This document shows positions 25,710-35,713 of a stretch of DNA of 64,000 bases, piece by piece; within the stretch, counting starts at the first letter, position 1, and every line of letters starts with the position of its first letter. The translations under genes were made by a program, and so were the position numbers. The notes beneath the pieces were generated by a model that worked only from the letters and a program-made list of their open reading frames with translations, made no database searches and was not told the origin of the DNA. The DNA is from Ruegeria pomeroyi. GTDB lineage: Bacteria > Pseudomonadota > Alphaproteobacteria > Rhodobacterales > Rhodobacteraceae. Location of the stretch: NCBI RefSeq assembly GCF_021405525.1, contig NZ_JAGQAG010000001.1, positions 1,364,001 through 1,428,000 on the forward strand, given 5' to 3'.

Positions 25710-27143
25710 ATGGACTTTGGATTCACCACTGCCGCCTATGTCGTGGCGGCTGTTCTCTTCATCCTTTCGCTGGGTGGCCTGTCGGGCCAGGAAAGCGCCA
25801 AGCGCGCCGTCTGGTACGGCATTGTCGGTATGGGACTGGCGGTGTTCGCAACCCTCATCGGGCCCGGCGCGGGCCTGTGGTGGCTGTCGATCATCCTGGT
25901 CGCGCTTGGTGGCATGATCGGCTTTCAGCTGGCGTCAAAGGTCGAGATGACCCAGATGCCGGAACTTGTGGCCGGTATGCACGCCCTGGTCGGTCTGGCG
26001 GCCGTGTTCGTGGGCTTCAATGCGCATTTCGAGCTGGGCCGCGTTCTGCTCATGGATGACAGTGCAAAGAAGGCACTGGAAGGTTTTGCGGCGCTTCTTG
26101 CCAAGAAGGACGCCGTCGAAATCAACATCCTGCGGGTCGAGGCGGCGCTGGGCATCTGGATCGGGGCGGTGACCTTTACCGGTTCCGTGATCGCCTATGG
26201 CAAGCTCTCGGGCAAGGTGACCTCGGCGGCGACCAAACTGCCGGGCGGTCATGCGCTGAACGCTGGCGCGGCCATCCTGTCGCTGATCTGCCTGATCTGG
26301 TATCTGAACTCGGGTGGGTTCTTCCCGCTTCTGATCCTGACAATCGCCGCGCTTTTTATCGGCTATCACCTGATCATGGGCATCGGCGGCGCCGACATGC
26401 CGGTGGTGGTGTCGATGCTGAACAGCTATTCGGGCTGGGCGGCGGCGGCCATCGGTTTCAGCCTCGGCAATGACCTGTTGATCGTGGTCGGCGCGCTGGT
26501 CGGCTCGTCCGGTGCGATCCTGTCCTACATCATGTGCAAGGCGATGAACCGGTCGTTCATCTCGGTGATCCTGGGCGGCTTTGGCGGCACCTCGGGCCCG
26601 GCGATGGAGGTCGAGGGCGAACAGATCGCCATCGACGCCGAGGGCGTGGCCGCGGCGCTGAACGATGCCGACTCGGTCATCATCATCCCCGGCTACGGCA
26701 TGGCGGTGGCGCAGGCACAGCAATCGGTCAGCGAACTGACCCGCAAGCTGCGCGCCAAGGGCAAGAACGTGCGTTTCGCCATCCACCCGGTGGCGGGCCG
26801 TCTGCCCGGGCACATGAACGTGCTCTTGGCCGAGGCCAAGGTGCCCTATGACATCGTGCTGGAGATGGACGAGATCAACGAGGACTTCCCCGATACCGAT
26901 GTGGCCATCGTGATCGGCTCGAACGACATCGTGAACCCGGCCGCGCAGGAAGACCCCAACAGCCCCATCGCCGGCATGCCGGTGCTGGAATGCTGGAAGG
27001 CGAAACAGGTGTTTGTCTCCAAGCGCGGGCAGGGCACCGGCTATTCGGGCATCGAGAACCCGCTGTTCTACAAGGAAAACACGCGCATGTTCTATGGCGA
27101 CGCCAAACAGTCGCTGGACAAGCTGCTGCCGATGATCGACTGA
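25710..27143 (+). CDS. pntB: NAD(P) transhydrogenase subunit beta
   Basis: A 477-residue beta subunit with about nine membrane helices in the first 270 residues. The NADP-binding domain III follows, with [36 protein letters not shown] and [12 protein letters not shown]. All are diagnostic. AAAGGAG precedes the ATG. It ends before a clear terminator, so pntAB form a two-gene unit. Confidence 0.96.
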   Translation: MDFGFTTAAYVVAAVLFILSLGGLSGQESAKRAVWYGIVGMGLAVFATLIGPGAGLWWLSIILVALGGMIGFQLASKVEMTQMPELVAGMHALVGLAAVFVGFNAHFELGRVLLMDDSAKKALEGFAALLAKKDAVEINILRVEAALGIWIGAVTFTGSVIAYGKLSGKVTSAATKLPGGHALNAGAAILSLICLIWYLNSGGFFPLLILTIAALFIGYHLIMGIGGADMPVVVSMLNSYSGWAAAAIGFSLGNDLLIVVGALVGSSGAILSYIMCKAMNRSFISVILGGFGGTSGPAMEVEGEQIAIDAEGVAAALNDADSVIIIPGYGMAVAQAQQSVSELTRKLRAKGKNVRFAIHPVAGRLPGHMNVLLAEAKVPYDIVLEMDEINEDFPDTDVAIVIGSNDIVNPAAQEDPNSPIAGMPVLECWKAKQVFVSKRGQGTGYSGIENPLFYKENTRMFYGDAKQSLDKLLPMID

Positions 27144-27163
27144 TCCGGCTGAAACAGTTGGGG

Positions 27164-27196
27164 AAAGGGGCGTCCATGCGGCGCCCCTTTTCGTTT
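27164..27196 (+). terminator. Rho-independent terminator after pntB
   Basis: AAAGGGGCG (27164-27172) and CGCCCCTTT (27182-27190) form a perfect 9-bp stem around a 9-base loop, followed by TCGTTT. It lies 20 bp past the pntB stop. Confidence 0.75.
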
Positions 27197-27281
27197 CCGG
27201 GCCGGCCGTGCGGTGGGTTTCTTGCTCAAGAGGCGGCATGTATGCCAATGTATCCTGTAACTGCCTGAAATAAATAAATAT

Positions 27282-27309
27282 TTGCTGTCTCGCCTTGCTC
27301 GCGTATAGT
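27282..27309 (+). promoter_or_regulatory. Candidate sigma-70-type promoter of the DUF3422 gene
   Basis: TTGCTG (27282-27287) and TATAGT (27304-27309) are 16 bases apart, within an AT-rich patch, 23 bp upstream of the ATG. Confidence 0.45.
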
Positions 27310-27332
27310 GCGCGCATACCGGAGAGCCCCCA

Positions 27333-28613
27333 ATGACGCCCATTCAGGACCATCCCTTGCGCTTTGCGCTGGCCAACGAGCTGCACGCGCGCCCCTTTCC
27401 CATTTCGCGCGCGCCCTGCACGGTGGCCTATCTGGCAGTGAAACAGCCGGATGCGGCGGTGGGGCGCGACCGCGAGGCGGACCGGGCGCATCTGATCGAC
27501 CTGCTCGACCGGCATGGCGCGGCGCATCCACAGCCGGGGGCCACGCACTATGCGGGCCAGATCGGGCGGCACTGGCTGAAATGGGAGAGCCATACCGAGT
27601 TCGTGACCTATACGGCCTTTGCCATGGGTGTCAGCGCGCGTCCCTTCGATCCGGTCGACTTTGAAGTTTTCCCGCCTGACTGGCTGGCCGCCGCGCCGGG
27701 CCAACGGGTGACCTCGGCCCTTCTCAGGGTCGAGGAACAGCCGCCCGAGGCGGATATCATCGCCGCGTTGGCCGACTGGTTCGTGCCTGAAAGCCTGGCC
27801 GCCGCGCATGTGCTGGACCGGGCCGCGGTGGCAGCGGGCGATTTCCGCATCGACCCGGCGGGCCACATGCGCTTTGCCGTCTTTGTGGCGCCGGACACCG
27901 GCGAGCGCCGGATTGGCCGCATCATCCAGCGCCTGTGCGAGATCGAGACCTACAAGGCGATGTCGATGCTGGGCTTTGCCCGGGTCAAGGCGCTGGGGCC
28001 GAAGCTGGGTGAACTGGATGCCGCGTTGACCGCGCTTATGGTCAAGATGACAGATGGCGACCACCCGGCCGAGGAATTGCTGCCGCAATTGCTGTCCACA
28101 TCTGCCGAACTGGAGACCATGGCCGCGCGGGCTGAATTCCGTCTGGGCGCCACCGGGGCTTATGAGGCCATCGTGGGGCAGCGCATCAGCTCCTTGCGAG
28201 AGGAGCGGTTCGGCGGGCGCCAGACCTTTGCCGATTTCATGCTGCGCCGTTATGAACCGGCGATGCGGACGGTGAAATCGACCGAACAGCGATTGAAGCG
28301 TCTGTCGGACCGGGCGATCCGCGCCGGCGACCTGCTGCGCACCCGTGTGGATGTGGAACGCAGCGCCCAGAACCAGGCGCTGCTGGAGAGCATGGACCGC
28401 CGCGCCGACCTTGCCCTACGCCTGCAACACACGGTCGAGGGCCTGTCAGTGGTCGCGGTCAGCTACTATGCGGTCTCATTGGTCTCGGCCTTTCTGCTGC
28501 CGTTGTCAGAGTGGTACGGGATCGACAAGAAGACCTTGATCGCGCTGGTCACTCTGCCGGTTGTTGGGCTGGTGTGGCTGGGTATTCAGAGGATCCGGAA
28601 GAAGCTGCATTAA
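27333..28613 (+). CDS. DUF3422 family membrane-anchored protein
   Basis: A 426-residue protein matching the conserved DUF3422 family: the N-terminus HPLRFALANELHARPFP is the family hallmark. The middle is long and helical with charged heptads (about 290-360). Two transmembrane segments at the C-terminus (LSVVAVSYYAVSLVSAFLLP and ALVTLPVVGLVWLGI) precede a basic tail, reminiscent of CorA-like ends in form only. Function is unknown. Its last 65 bp overlap the 3' end of the convergent YeeE/YedE gene. Confidence 0.88.
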   Translation: MTPIQDHPLRFALANELHARPFPISRAPCTVAYLAVKQPDAAVGRDREADRAHLIDLLDRHGAAHPQPGATHYAGQIGRHWLKWESHTEFVTYTAFAMGVSARPFDPVDFEVFPPDWLAAAPGQRVTSALLRVEEQPPEADIIAALADWFVPESLAAAHVLDRAAVAAGDFRIDPAGHMRFAVFVAPDTGERRIGRIIQRLCEIETYKAMSMLGFARVKALGPKLGELDAALTALMVKMTDGDHPAEELLPQLLSTSAELETMAARAEFRLGATGAYEAIVGQRISSLREERFGGRQTFADFMLRRYEPAMRTVKSTEQRLKRLSDRAIRAGDLLRTRVDVERSAQNQALLESMDRRADLALRLQHTVEGLSVVAVSYYAVSLVSAFLLPLSEWYGIDKKTLIALVTLPVVGLVWLGIQRIRKKLH

Positions 28614-29622
28614 GCACCGCATCGGTCAGTTTTGCACCCAGCGCGATGGCAGCGAGCGCCAGCAGCGCGGCAAGGCTGAGCGTGGGAATACCGGCCAGAC
28701 CGGCGCCCAAGGTGCAGCCACCCGCCAGCACGCCGCCCATGCCCATCAGCGCCGCCCCGGCCAGATAGCGGCCGGTCTGGCGTGGGCTGTCAAAGCTCTG
28801 CCAGCGGAAGCTGCCGAACAGCAGCGCCGCCGCCAGCGCGCCCAGCAGCACGCCACCCACCAGCCCGGTGCCGAAACCGGGCGCGATCGAGGTCGAGGCG
28901 ATGGTGTAGAACAGCGTATCGGCGGCAGGGGCGGTAAACGAAAGGCTCTCCATCGCGATGGGGTCGAATTCGTCAAACAGGACATAGCCGGTACCGACCC
29001 AGCCCAGCGGCACCAGCAGACCGATCAGGGCGGCGCCCAGCAAGGGGAGCGCCCGATTGCCCGAGCGTGCCGCGACCAGCAGCGCGGCCAGCGCCAGCGC
29101 GGCGGTCCAGAGCGCAGCGCCGCCGGGCAGGGCGGTCAGCGAGACGGTCTCGCCCAGGTCGATGGTGAAGGTGCCCAACGTAGTGCGCAACGGTGCCAGC
29201 ACGCCTTTCAGCATCGCATGGGCCACCACGGCAAAGACCAGAAGAACTGTCAGTGCCCGCAGGTTGCCGGTGCCGCCCAGCACGGTGAGCCGCGAGATAC
29301 AGCCGCGTGTCAGCACCATGCCGGCGCCGAACATCAGCCCGCCCAGCACCACTGCCAGAACCGGCAGGTCCGATGCGAGGAGGCGGTGATCGGCAAAGCC
29401 GATCAGCCCGGACGCCACGGCGGCCTGAGTGCCCAGGATCGCCACGGCGAGCGCCATGAACCAGATACCGGCGGCCTGGCGCGCGTCCGCGCCCACCACG
29501 GCGCGGCGGAAACAGAACCGCGTCCGCTCGGCCAGAAGGCCAAACAGAACGCCCAGGATCAGGCCCAGAAGAACGCTGATCTCTTTTGCGGTGGTCTCTT
29601 CGAAACCAAGGGACTCGAACAT
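28549..29622 (-). CDS. YeeE/YedE family inner-membrane transporter (sulfur-compound uptake)
   Basis: About 357 residues with some ten hydrophobic helices. The family's two conserved Cys-containing repeats are present: GAGMVLTRGCISRLTVLGG and GVLAGGCTLGAGLAGIPT. In the characterised thiosulfate transporter TsuA these cysteines carry the substrate. YeeE/YedE proteins move thiosulfate or other sulfur species into the cytoplasm. I chose ATG 29622 (GAGG before it) over the upstream in-frame ATG at 29679. No sulfur-oxidation gene is beside it. Confidence 0.87.
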   Translation of the reverse strand: MFESLGFEETTAKEISVLLGLILGVLFGLLAERTRFCFRRAVVGADARQAAGIWFMALAVAILGTQAAVASGLIGFADHRLLASDLPVLAVVLGGLMFGAGMVLTRGCISRLTVLGGTGNLRALTVLLVFAVVAHAMLKGVLAPLRTTLGTFTIDLGETVSLTALPGGAALWTAALALAALLVAARSGNRALPLLGAALIGLLVPLGWVGTGYVLFDEFDPIAMESLSFTAPAADTLFYTIASTSIAPGFGTGLVGGVLLGALAAALLFGSFRWQSFDSPRQTGRYLAGAALMGMGGVLAGGCTLGAGLAGIPTLSLAALLALAAIALGAKLTDAVLNAASSGSSEYPATPAQQPAE

Positions 29623-29784
29623 GGCAGCCTCACGGAGAATTGAGAATATTTTCCCAGATGCGGGCAAAATGCACGACAATCAAGCACATCAGAATGTGTG
29701 CTGACGTTCTCTTGTGGGAGATTCTCCCGTCCGCGAGGGGGGCTTCGAAAATGCTGTTCCGGCCTTGCCGGTTGCAGGAAACCA

Positions 29785-29813
29785 AAAGGCCGCCCCGGAT
29801 CGGAGCGGCCTTT
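29785..29813 (-). terminator. Terminator after the oligopeptide permease genes
   Basis: AAAGGCCGC (29785-29793) and GCGGCCTTT (29805-29813) form a perfect 9-bp stem with an 11-base loop, 19 bp past the oppC-like stop. On the minus strand it is followed by TGG and then TTTCC. T-rich flanks on the plus strand could also end transcripts from that side. Confidence 0.65.
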
Positions 29814-29831
29814 CTTTCGTTCTTTTTTGCC

Positions 29832-30743
29832 TCAGCGGCCCCGGATGCGCGGGTCGAGCGCGTCGCGCAGGCCGTCGCCCAGATAGTTGACGCTCAGCAC
29901 CGTCAGCGAGATCGCCATACCGGGCCAGATCACCCGTTCGGGGAATTGTTGCAGATAGTCGACGCCATCGAACAGCAACCGCCCCCAGGTCGGGAAGTCG
30001 GGCGGGAAGCCGAGGCCCAGGAAGCTGAGCGCGCTTTCGGTGATGATCGCGGTGGCGATGCCCAGCGTTGCCGAGACCATGATCGGAGACAGCACGTTGG
30101 GCAGGATATGCCGGGTGATCAGCCGCGTGTTCGTGGTCCCGATCGAGCGGGCCGCCAGCACGAATTCCCGCTCTTTCAGCGCCAGCACATCGCCGCGCAC
30201 GATCCGCGCGGTGGGCATCCACGAGGTGATGCCGATGGCCGACACGATGAGGATGAATATCCCCCGCTCCAGCCCGAAGGCGGCGTTCAGCGGCTCGCGG
30301 AACAGCAGCATCATGACCAGCAGCAGCGGCAGCAGGGGCAGGGCGAGGAACAGGTCGGTCAGGCGCATCAGCGGCCCGTCGAGCTTGCGAAAGAACCCGG
30401 CCAGCACGCCGACGAAAGAGCCGAGGAACAGCGCCAGCAGCATCGCAGTGATCCCCACCGAGACAGAAGTGGCGCCGCCCGCCATCATCCGGGCCAACAG
30501 GTCGCGACCCAGCTGATCGGTGCCAAAGGGATGGGCCAGGCTGGGCCCTTGATTGCGTTCCCGGATCGCCGTCTTGGTCGGGTCGAGATCCCAAAGATAC
30601 GGACCCAGATAGACAGCGGCCACGATCAGGAAGAACAGGGTCGCCCCCATCATCGCGCCCTTGTGCTGACGGAACTGGTCCCACACGTCATACCATTGGC
30701 TGCGCGGCGGTTTGGTGGGCTGGGGTTGGCTCAACTCAGTCAT
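29832..30743 (-). CDS. Peptide-type ABC transporter permease (DppC/OppC family)
   Basis: A membrane permease of about 303 residues with an N-terminal helix, five to six helices in all. It carries the EAA-loop region (EREFVLAARSIGTTNTRLITRHILPN) that contacts the ATPase, and ends NYLGDGLRDALDPRIRGR. These features are typical of DppC-type subunits. ATG 30743 overlaps the upstream permease gene by 8 bp; a TTG six codons earlier (30761) is also possible. It forms the channel with the preceding permease. Confidence 0.92.
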   Translation of the reverse strand: MTELSQPQPTKPPRSQWYDVWDQFRQHKGAMMGATLFFLIVAAVYLGPYLWDLDPTKTAIRERNQGPSLAHPFGTDQLGRDLLARMMAGGATSVSVGITAMLLALFLGSFVGVLAGFFRKLDGPLMRLTDLFLALPLLPLLLVMMLLFREPLNAAFGLERGIFILIVSAIGITSWMPTARIVRGDVLALKEREFVLAARSIGTTNTRLITRHILPNVLSPIMVSATLGIATAIITESALSFLGLGFPPDFPTWGRLLFDGVDYLQQFPERVIWPGMAISLTVLSVNYLGDGLRDALDPRIRGR

Positions 30744-31743
30744 AGCGGATCCGCGGGTCAAGGATGCCGTAAAGAACGTCGGCGATCAGGTTGAAGAGGA
30801 CGATCAGCACGGCAAAGATAAAGGTCAGGGTCTGCACCATCGGCAGGTCGTTGGCCTGAAGCGCACCGATCAGCAGCTGGCCGATGCCGTTCACCTTGAA
30901 CACCTGCTCGGTGATGATGGCGCCGCCAAAGATCGAGGGAATGCCCAGCGCGATCACGGTCACAACCGGGATCATCGAGTTCCGCAGCACGTGGACCATC
31001 ACAACGACATATTCGCTGAGCCCCTTGGCGCGGGCGGTGCGGACGTAATCCTGGTTCAGGTTGTCCAGCATCGAGGCGCGCATGAAACGGGAAAGCTGCG
31101 CGGTGATCTGGAGCGCCAGCACCATTACCGGCATGATCATCTGTTTGAGCTGATAGACGAAACTGTCCCAACTGTTGACCACATGCGTGGTGTCATAGAT
31201 CGACGGGAACCAGCCAAGCTGCACCGAGAAGATCACGATCACCAGCACGCCCGAGAAGAAGGGGGGCACCGAGAAGCCGACCATCGAGACAAAGGTCCCG
31301 AGCTGGTCGAACCAGCTATATTGCCGATAGGCGGAATAGATGCCGATGGGCAGGGCGATGATGATGGCCACCACATAGGCGGTGCCGACCACCCACAGGG
31401 TCTGGGGGATGCGCTGCACCACGATGTCCATCACTGGCGAACGGGTCTGCCACGAGATCACGCGCAGCTTGCCCTCGGAAAGGGTTGTACCAAAGTAATG
31501 GTCGATCAGAACCTGCGGTTCGATCCAGAAGAACTGCACGATCCATTTCCAGAACCGGATATGCAGCGGCTGACCCAGGCCCAGCGCCTCGCGCATCTTT
31601 TCCTTGACCTCGGGCGGCACCGTCAGCGGCACCTGCGCCATCGGATCGCCAGGGGCGAGTTCCAGCAGCAGGAAGATGACAAGACTGATGAACAAAAGCG
31701 TCGGGACGGCCAGGACCAGACGACGGATGGTGAAGGTCAGCAT
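30736..31743 (-). CDS. Peptide-type ABC transporter permease (DppB/OppB family)
   Basis: A 335-residue permease with six helices. The N-terminus MLTFTIRRLVLAVPTLLFIS, the EAA loop (DYVRTARAKGLSEYVVVMVHVLRNSM) and the end VLYGILDPRIRYD are classic DppB signs. It follows the substrate-binding gene after a hairpin-containing 96-bp spacer and overlaps the second permease gene. Confidence 0.93.
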   Translation of the reverse strand: MLTFTIRRLVLAVPTLLFISLVIFLLLELAPGDPMAQVPLTVPPEVKEKMREALGLGQPLHIRFWKWIVQFFWIEPQVLIDHYFGTTLSEGKLRVISWQTRSPVMDIVVQRIPQTLWVVGTAYVVAIIIALPIGIYSAYRQYSWFDQLGTFVSMVGFSVPPFFSGVLVIVIFSVQLGWFPSIYDTTHVVNSWDSFVYQLKQMIMPVMVLALQITAQLSRFMRASMLDNLNQDYVRTARAKGLSEYVVVMVHVLRNSMIPVVTVIALGIPSIFGGAIITEQVFKVNGIGQLLIGALQANDLPMVQTLTFIFAVLIVLFNLIADVLYGILDPRIRYD

Positions 31744-31793
31744 TCGGGTGCGCCTTTGTTTACGAGTCTTTTTGTTGGGACGGATGCCAGAAT

Positions 31794-31824
31794 GCCGCGC
31801 CCCGATGTTGGATCGGGACGCGGC
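31794..31824 (-). terminator. Attenuator-like hairpin between substrate-binding protein and permease genes
   Basis: GCCGCG-C-CCCGAT (31794-31806) pairs with ATCGGG-A-CGCGGC (31812-31824) around a 5-base loop with one mismatch. No T-run follows. Such a structure after a binding-protein gene commonly lowers downstream permease expression. Confidence 0.5.
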
Positions 31825-31839
31825 TGAATGGTGTTGGCG

Positions 31840-33540
31840 TTACTTGATGCGGTGCCAGTCGGCTGCGTTCCACAGCTCGCTGTCCCACACGTTCAGGACG
31901 ACGCCGCCCAGCGTGTTGGAATGGGCCGACAGACGACCACGGTGCACCAGCGGGATCATGCCGCCGTTTTCAACCATGATGTCGTTCAGACGCTTGGCGA
32001 TTTCCGCGCGCGCATCCGCACCAGCCGTTTTGGTGAGTTCCGCATGCAGCGCGTCGAACTCTTCGTTGCAGAAGCGGCTGATGTTCTCACCCTGCCACTG
32101 GCTTTCCGGCTTGGGGGCCTTGTCGCACAGGCCGTTGCCCAGGTAGGACTGCGGGTCGGTGCCGTTGAAGGTGTTGGCGTACATTTCAACGTCGGCATAG
32201 AACTTCTGGAAGGTGTCGGGCGAGCCCGGGTCACCACCGAAGAACACGGATGCGTTGATGTTGCGCAGTTCGGTCTCGATACCGATCTCGGCCCACCACT
32301 CCTTGATCAGCGCCTGGAAGTCCTGACGCACGGCGTTGGTCGAGGTCTGGTAGACCACTTTCAGCGGCACGCCGTCCTTTTCGCGCACGCCGTCGCCATC
32401 GCTGTCGACGATGCCGGCATCATCCAGCAGCTTCTTGGCGCCTTCGATGTCCTGGGTGTCGCAGGAGAAGGTGTCGGAGTTCACCGCGGCAGGTGCCGGA
32501 ACCCAGTTGCAGGTGACCTTGCCGGCCTGACCATAGCCGATCTCAACCAGCAGCGGCCGGTCGATGGCCATCGACATCGCCTTGTAGACAGCCGGATCCT
32601 GCAGGAAGGGATGCGGATGCTTGGCGGTCGAACGCTCGCCTTCGGGCAGGTCGGGCGAGGGGTTCGTCTGGTTCAGCATGATACGCTCGACCAGCGGGCC
32701 GAAGCCCGCGACCGGGGTACCCTTGCCGCCGGCCTGCATCTGCTGGATCACCTCGGGCGCCAGCTGCAGGTTCCAGGCATAGTCGAACTCGCCGGTTTCC
32801 ATCACGGCACGACCGGCCGCAGTGGCATCGCCGCCGCCCTTGAAGGTCAGCGTGGCAAAGGCCGGCTTGTTCGGGTCACGATAGTTGTCGTTGGCCTTCA
32901 TCGTGATCACGTCGTTCGGCTTGAACTCGGTGACGACAAAGGGGCCGGTGCCGATCGGGCCAAAGTTCTCGGTGGTGCATTCGGGGGCCTTGGCGCCCAT
33001 GCAGTTCTCGAACTGGGCCTTCTGGATGATCGGGCTTTCGCCACCCACGAAGGGGCCATAGGGGAACGGGGTCGGCTTGTCGAAGGTGACCTTGACGGTC
33101 ATGTCATCGAGCGCCTCGACCGAGGTCACGCCTTCGAACTTGGTCAGCTGCGCGCAGCCGCCTTCGGGATGCATGCAGTAATCGGCGGTGAATTTCACGT
33201 CATGGGCGGTAAAGGCGCTGCCATCCGACCACTTGATACCGGGTGCGATCTTCCAGGTGATCGAGGTCAGATCCTCGCTCACGCCGCCATTCTCGACGGT
33301 CGGGATCTCGGCCGCCAGGAAGGGCACCATGCCACCGTTTTCGTCGTAGCGGGCCAGCGGTTCGATGATCAGCGAGGCGGATTCAACGTCCTTGGTGCCG
33401 CCCGACAGGAACGGGTTCAGGATCGAGGGTGCCTGCCAGTAGATGATGCTGACATTGCCGTCCGCACCACGCTCGGCAAAGGCTGCCGGGGCGAGGGCCG
33501 TGCTGGCGATTGCACCCATCAAAAGGGCCTTGAGTTTCAT
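31840..33540 (-). CDS. Peptide-type ABC transporter substrate-binding protein (SBP family 5)
   Basis: About 566 residues with a signal peptide (MKLKALLMGAIASTALAPAAFAERG), followed by the SBP_bac_5 pattern: IIEPLARYDENGGMVPFLAAEIPT, SITWKIAPGIKWSDGSAFTAHDV. Such proteins bind peptides, opines or other bulky organics in the periplasm. ATG 33540 follows AAGGAG. The neighbouring ArgE-like and amidohydrolase genes suggest the cargo is N-acylated amino acids or short peptides, an inference. Confidence 0.93.
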   Translation of the reverse strand: MKLKALLMGAIASTALAPAAFAERGADGNVSIIYWQAPSILNPFLSGGTKDVESASLIIEPLARYDENGGMVPFLAAEIPTVENGGVSEDLTSITWKIAPGIKWSDGSAFTAHDVKFTADYCMHPEGGCAQLTKFEGVTSVEALDDMTVKVTFDKPTPFPYGPFVGGESPIIQKAQFENCMGAKAPECTTENFGPIGTGPFVVTEFKPNDVITMKANDNYRDPNKPAFATLTFKGGGDATAAGRAVMETGEFDYAWNLQLAPEVIQQMQAGGKGTPVAGFGPLVERIMLNQTNPSPDLPEGERSTAKHPHPFLQDPAVYKAMSMAIDRPLLVEIGYGQAGKVTCNWVPAPAAVNSDTFSCDTQDIEGAKKLLDDAGIVDSDGDGVREKDGVPLKVVYQTSTNAVRQDFQALIKEWWAEIGIETELRNINASVFFGGDPGSPDTFQKFYADVEMYANTFNGTDPQSYLGNGLCDKAPKPESQWQGENISRFCNEEFDALHAELTKTAGADARAEIAKRLNDIMVENGGMIPLVHRGRLSAHSNTLGGVVLNVWDSELWNAADWHRIK

Positions 33541-33580
33541 ACTACACTCCTTGTTGGACACGGATGTGTCGTGATTTTTT

Positions 33581-33596
33581 CCACGGTTAACCGTGG
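33581..33596. promoter_or_regulatory. Perfect 16-bp palindrome upstream of the SBP gene
   Basis: CCACGGTTAACCGTGG is a complete palindrome, 41 bp before the substrate-binding gene start and in the divergent control region. Its symmetry fits a dimeric repressor or activator site. No regulator gene is adjacent. Confidence 0.5.
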
Positions 33597-33648
33597 CTTG
33601 GGTGTTGCCGCCCGTTGGGTAAATCTTTGAAAGAAAAATCCTAATCCA

Positions 33649-33663
33649 TTCGCGCTACGCGAA
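33649..33663. promoter_or_regulatory. Second inverted repeat in the divergent opp control region
   Basis: TTCGCG (33649-33654) and CGCGAA (33658-33663) flank CTA. It lies about midway between the divergent starts and may be a separate operator or a chance repeat. Confidence 0.3.
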
Positions 33664-33826
33664 AGAACCAGGCTCCCCCAGGAACGGTTACGGGTCGTAT
33701 CGAAACAGAGTTTTGGAAAATTGCAAGCCTTGCCGTCGGGAAAACGGTCAATGGGTTTGACTCCCCCCCCGCGAGGGCCTTAGCGTTTGCCAACAACCAA
33801 AAAGGGCGACCAAGGGGAGCGCGCGC

Positions 33827-35710
33827 GTGCTGGATCAGCCTATTGCACAGATCAAGAAGCTCAGAGTCGAGTTCCAGACAAAGGACGGACCTGTTGTCGG
33901 GGTCGAGGATGTCTCGTTCGAGATCAATCCGGGCGAGACGGTCTGTGTTGTCGGCGAATCAGGCTCTGGCAAGTCTGTTTCTTCCTTGTCGCTGATGCGA
34001 TTGGTGGAGTTCGGCGGCGGTGACATCGCCGGTGGCCAACTCTTGTTCGACCGCCGCGATGGTGGCGAGCTGGACCTAGCGACGGCCGACCAGGACTATA
34101 TGCGCCACATTCGCGGCAACGAGATCGGCATGATCTTTCAGGAGCCGATGACGGCGCTGAACCCGGTCTTTACCGTCGGGCGCCAGCTGACCGAAGGCTT
34201 GCGCGTGCACAAGGGCATGAGCCAGTCTCAGGCCGAGGCGCGCGCGCTGGAGCTGTTGCGGCAGGTCCGCATTCCCGAACCCGAGCGGCGGCTGAAGCAG
34301 TATCCGCACGAACTCAGCGGCGGCATGCGCCAGCGGGTGGTGATCGCCATGGCGATGGCCTGCGAGCCGCGCCTGTTGATCGCCGATGAACCCACGACCG
34401 CGCTGGACGTGACCATTCAGGCCGAGATCCTGGCGCTGATGGACCGGTTGAAGCGCGAGACCGGCACCGCGGTGATGTTCATCACCCATGACATGGCGGT
34501 GGTGGCCCAGATGGCCGACCGCGTGGTGGTCATGTTCCGTGGCAACAAGGTCGAAGAGGGTACGGTCGAGGAAATCTTCGAGAACCCGCAGCACGATTAC
34601 ACCAAGGCGCTGCTGGCTGCCGTGCCCAAGCTGGGCGAAATGCGCGGCAAGGTGGCGCCCGAACCGATGAAGCTGATGGGGGTCGCCGATCAGAAGATCG
34701 AGCCGATCATGGGCACCGAAGCCCCGCTGTTGACCGTCAAGGGGCTGACCACGCGGTTTCCGGTCAAGGGTGGTTTCTTCCGCCGCACGGTGGCCAATGT
34801 GCATGCGGTCGAGGATGTGTCGTTCACCCTCAACAAGGGGCAGACCCTCAGCCTGGTGGGCGAATCCGGTTGTGGCAAATCCTCGGCGGGTCGGTCGATC
34901 CTGCGCCTGGTCGAACCGATGGCGGGGCAGATCAATCTGGACGGCGTCGATATCATGCAGCTGGATCAGGCCGGACTGCGCAAGGCCCGGCTCGACATGC
35001 AGATGATCTTTCAGGATCCGTTCGCCTCGCTGAACCCGCAGATGCAGTTGCTGGAGCAGGTGGCCGAACCCATGCGCAACTATGATGTTGCCAGCGGCTC
35101 GGAGCTGGTGGACCGGGTCGCCTCGCTGTTTGACCGGGTGCAATTGCCGCGCAGCTTCATGCGCCGCTATCCGCATGAAATGTCGGGCGGACAGCGGCAG
35201 CGAATCGCGATTGCGCGCGCGCTGGCGCTGAACCCCAAGCTGATCGTCGCCGACGAGGCGGTCTCGGCGCTGGACGTGTCGGTGCAGGCGCAGGTGCTGA
35301 ACCTGATGATGGAATTGCAGGCCGATCTGGGGCTCAGCTATCTGTTCATCAGCCATGACATGGCCGTCGTCGAACGGGTCAGCCACCATGTGGGCGTCAT
35401 GTATCTGGGTCGCATTGTCGAACTCGGGCCGCGTGTGCGCGTATTCGAAAACCCGCAGCACCCTTATACCCAGGCCCTGATGAAGGCGGTGCCGATCGCC
35501 GACCCGCGCCGTCGCAAGTCCGAGAAGGACCTGAACTTCAAACCGATTCCCTCGCCGATCCATCCCATCGGCTACGACCCCGATCCCTCGCGCTATATCG
35601 AGGTCGAGCCGGGCCATTACGTGCTGGATGGCGAATGGGCGGGCTATACGGTCGACCGCGATTCGATCAATGCGGCCACTCTGCCGCACGCGGGGCAGGG
35701 CGGACACTGA
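33827..35710 (+). CDS. Dual-domain ABC transporter ATP-binding protein (DppD-DppF fusion)
   Basis: A 627-residue protein with two complete ATPase domains. The first has [20 protein letters not shown] and [12 protein letters not shown]; the second [26 protein letters not shown] and [12 protein letters not shown]. It powers the peptide-type permease encoded divergently. The start is GTG after AAGGGGAGC. It is followed 3 bp later by the ArgE-like gene, tying uptake to deacylation. Fused DppD/F forms are frequent in alphaproteobacteria. Confidence 0.95.
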   Translation: MLDQPIAQIKKLRVEFQTKDGPVVGVEDVSFEINPGETVCVVGESGSGKSVSSLSLMRLVEFGGGDIAGGQLLFDRRDGGELDLATADQDYMRHIRGNEIGMIFQEPMTALNPVFTVGRQLTEGLRVHKGMSQSQAEARALELLRQVRIPEPERRLKQYPHELSGGMRQRVVIAMAMACEPRLLIADEPTTALDVTIQAEILALMDRLKRETGTAVMFITHDMAVVAQMADRVVVMFRGNKVEEGTVEEIFENPQHDYTKALLAAVPKLGEMRGKVAPEPMKLMGVADQKIEPIMGTEAPLLTVKGLTTRFPVKGGFFRRTVANVHAVEDVSFTLNKGQTLSLVGESGCGKSSAGRSILRLVEPMAGQINLDGVDIMQLDQAGLRKARLDMQMIFQDPFASLNPQMQLLEQVAEPMRNYDVASGSELVDRVASLFDRVQLPRSFMRRYPHEMSGGQRQRIAIARALALNPKLIVADEAVSALDVSVQAQVLNLMMELQADLGLSYLFISHDMAVVERVSHHVGVMYLGRIVELGPRVRVFENPQHPYTQALMKAVPIADPRRRKSEKDLNFKPIPSPIHPIGYDPDPSRYIEVEPGHYVLDGEWAGYTVDRDSINAATLPHAGQGGH

Positions 35711-35713
35711 CCC

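Noticed and set aside
29715-29727. Palindrome GGGAGATTCTCCC near the YeeE/YedE upstream region
   Set aside because: It lies beyond the start of a minus-strand gene with no promoter elements I could place around it; too short to claim a regulatory role.
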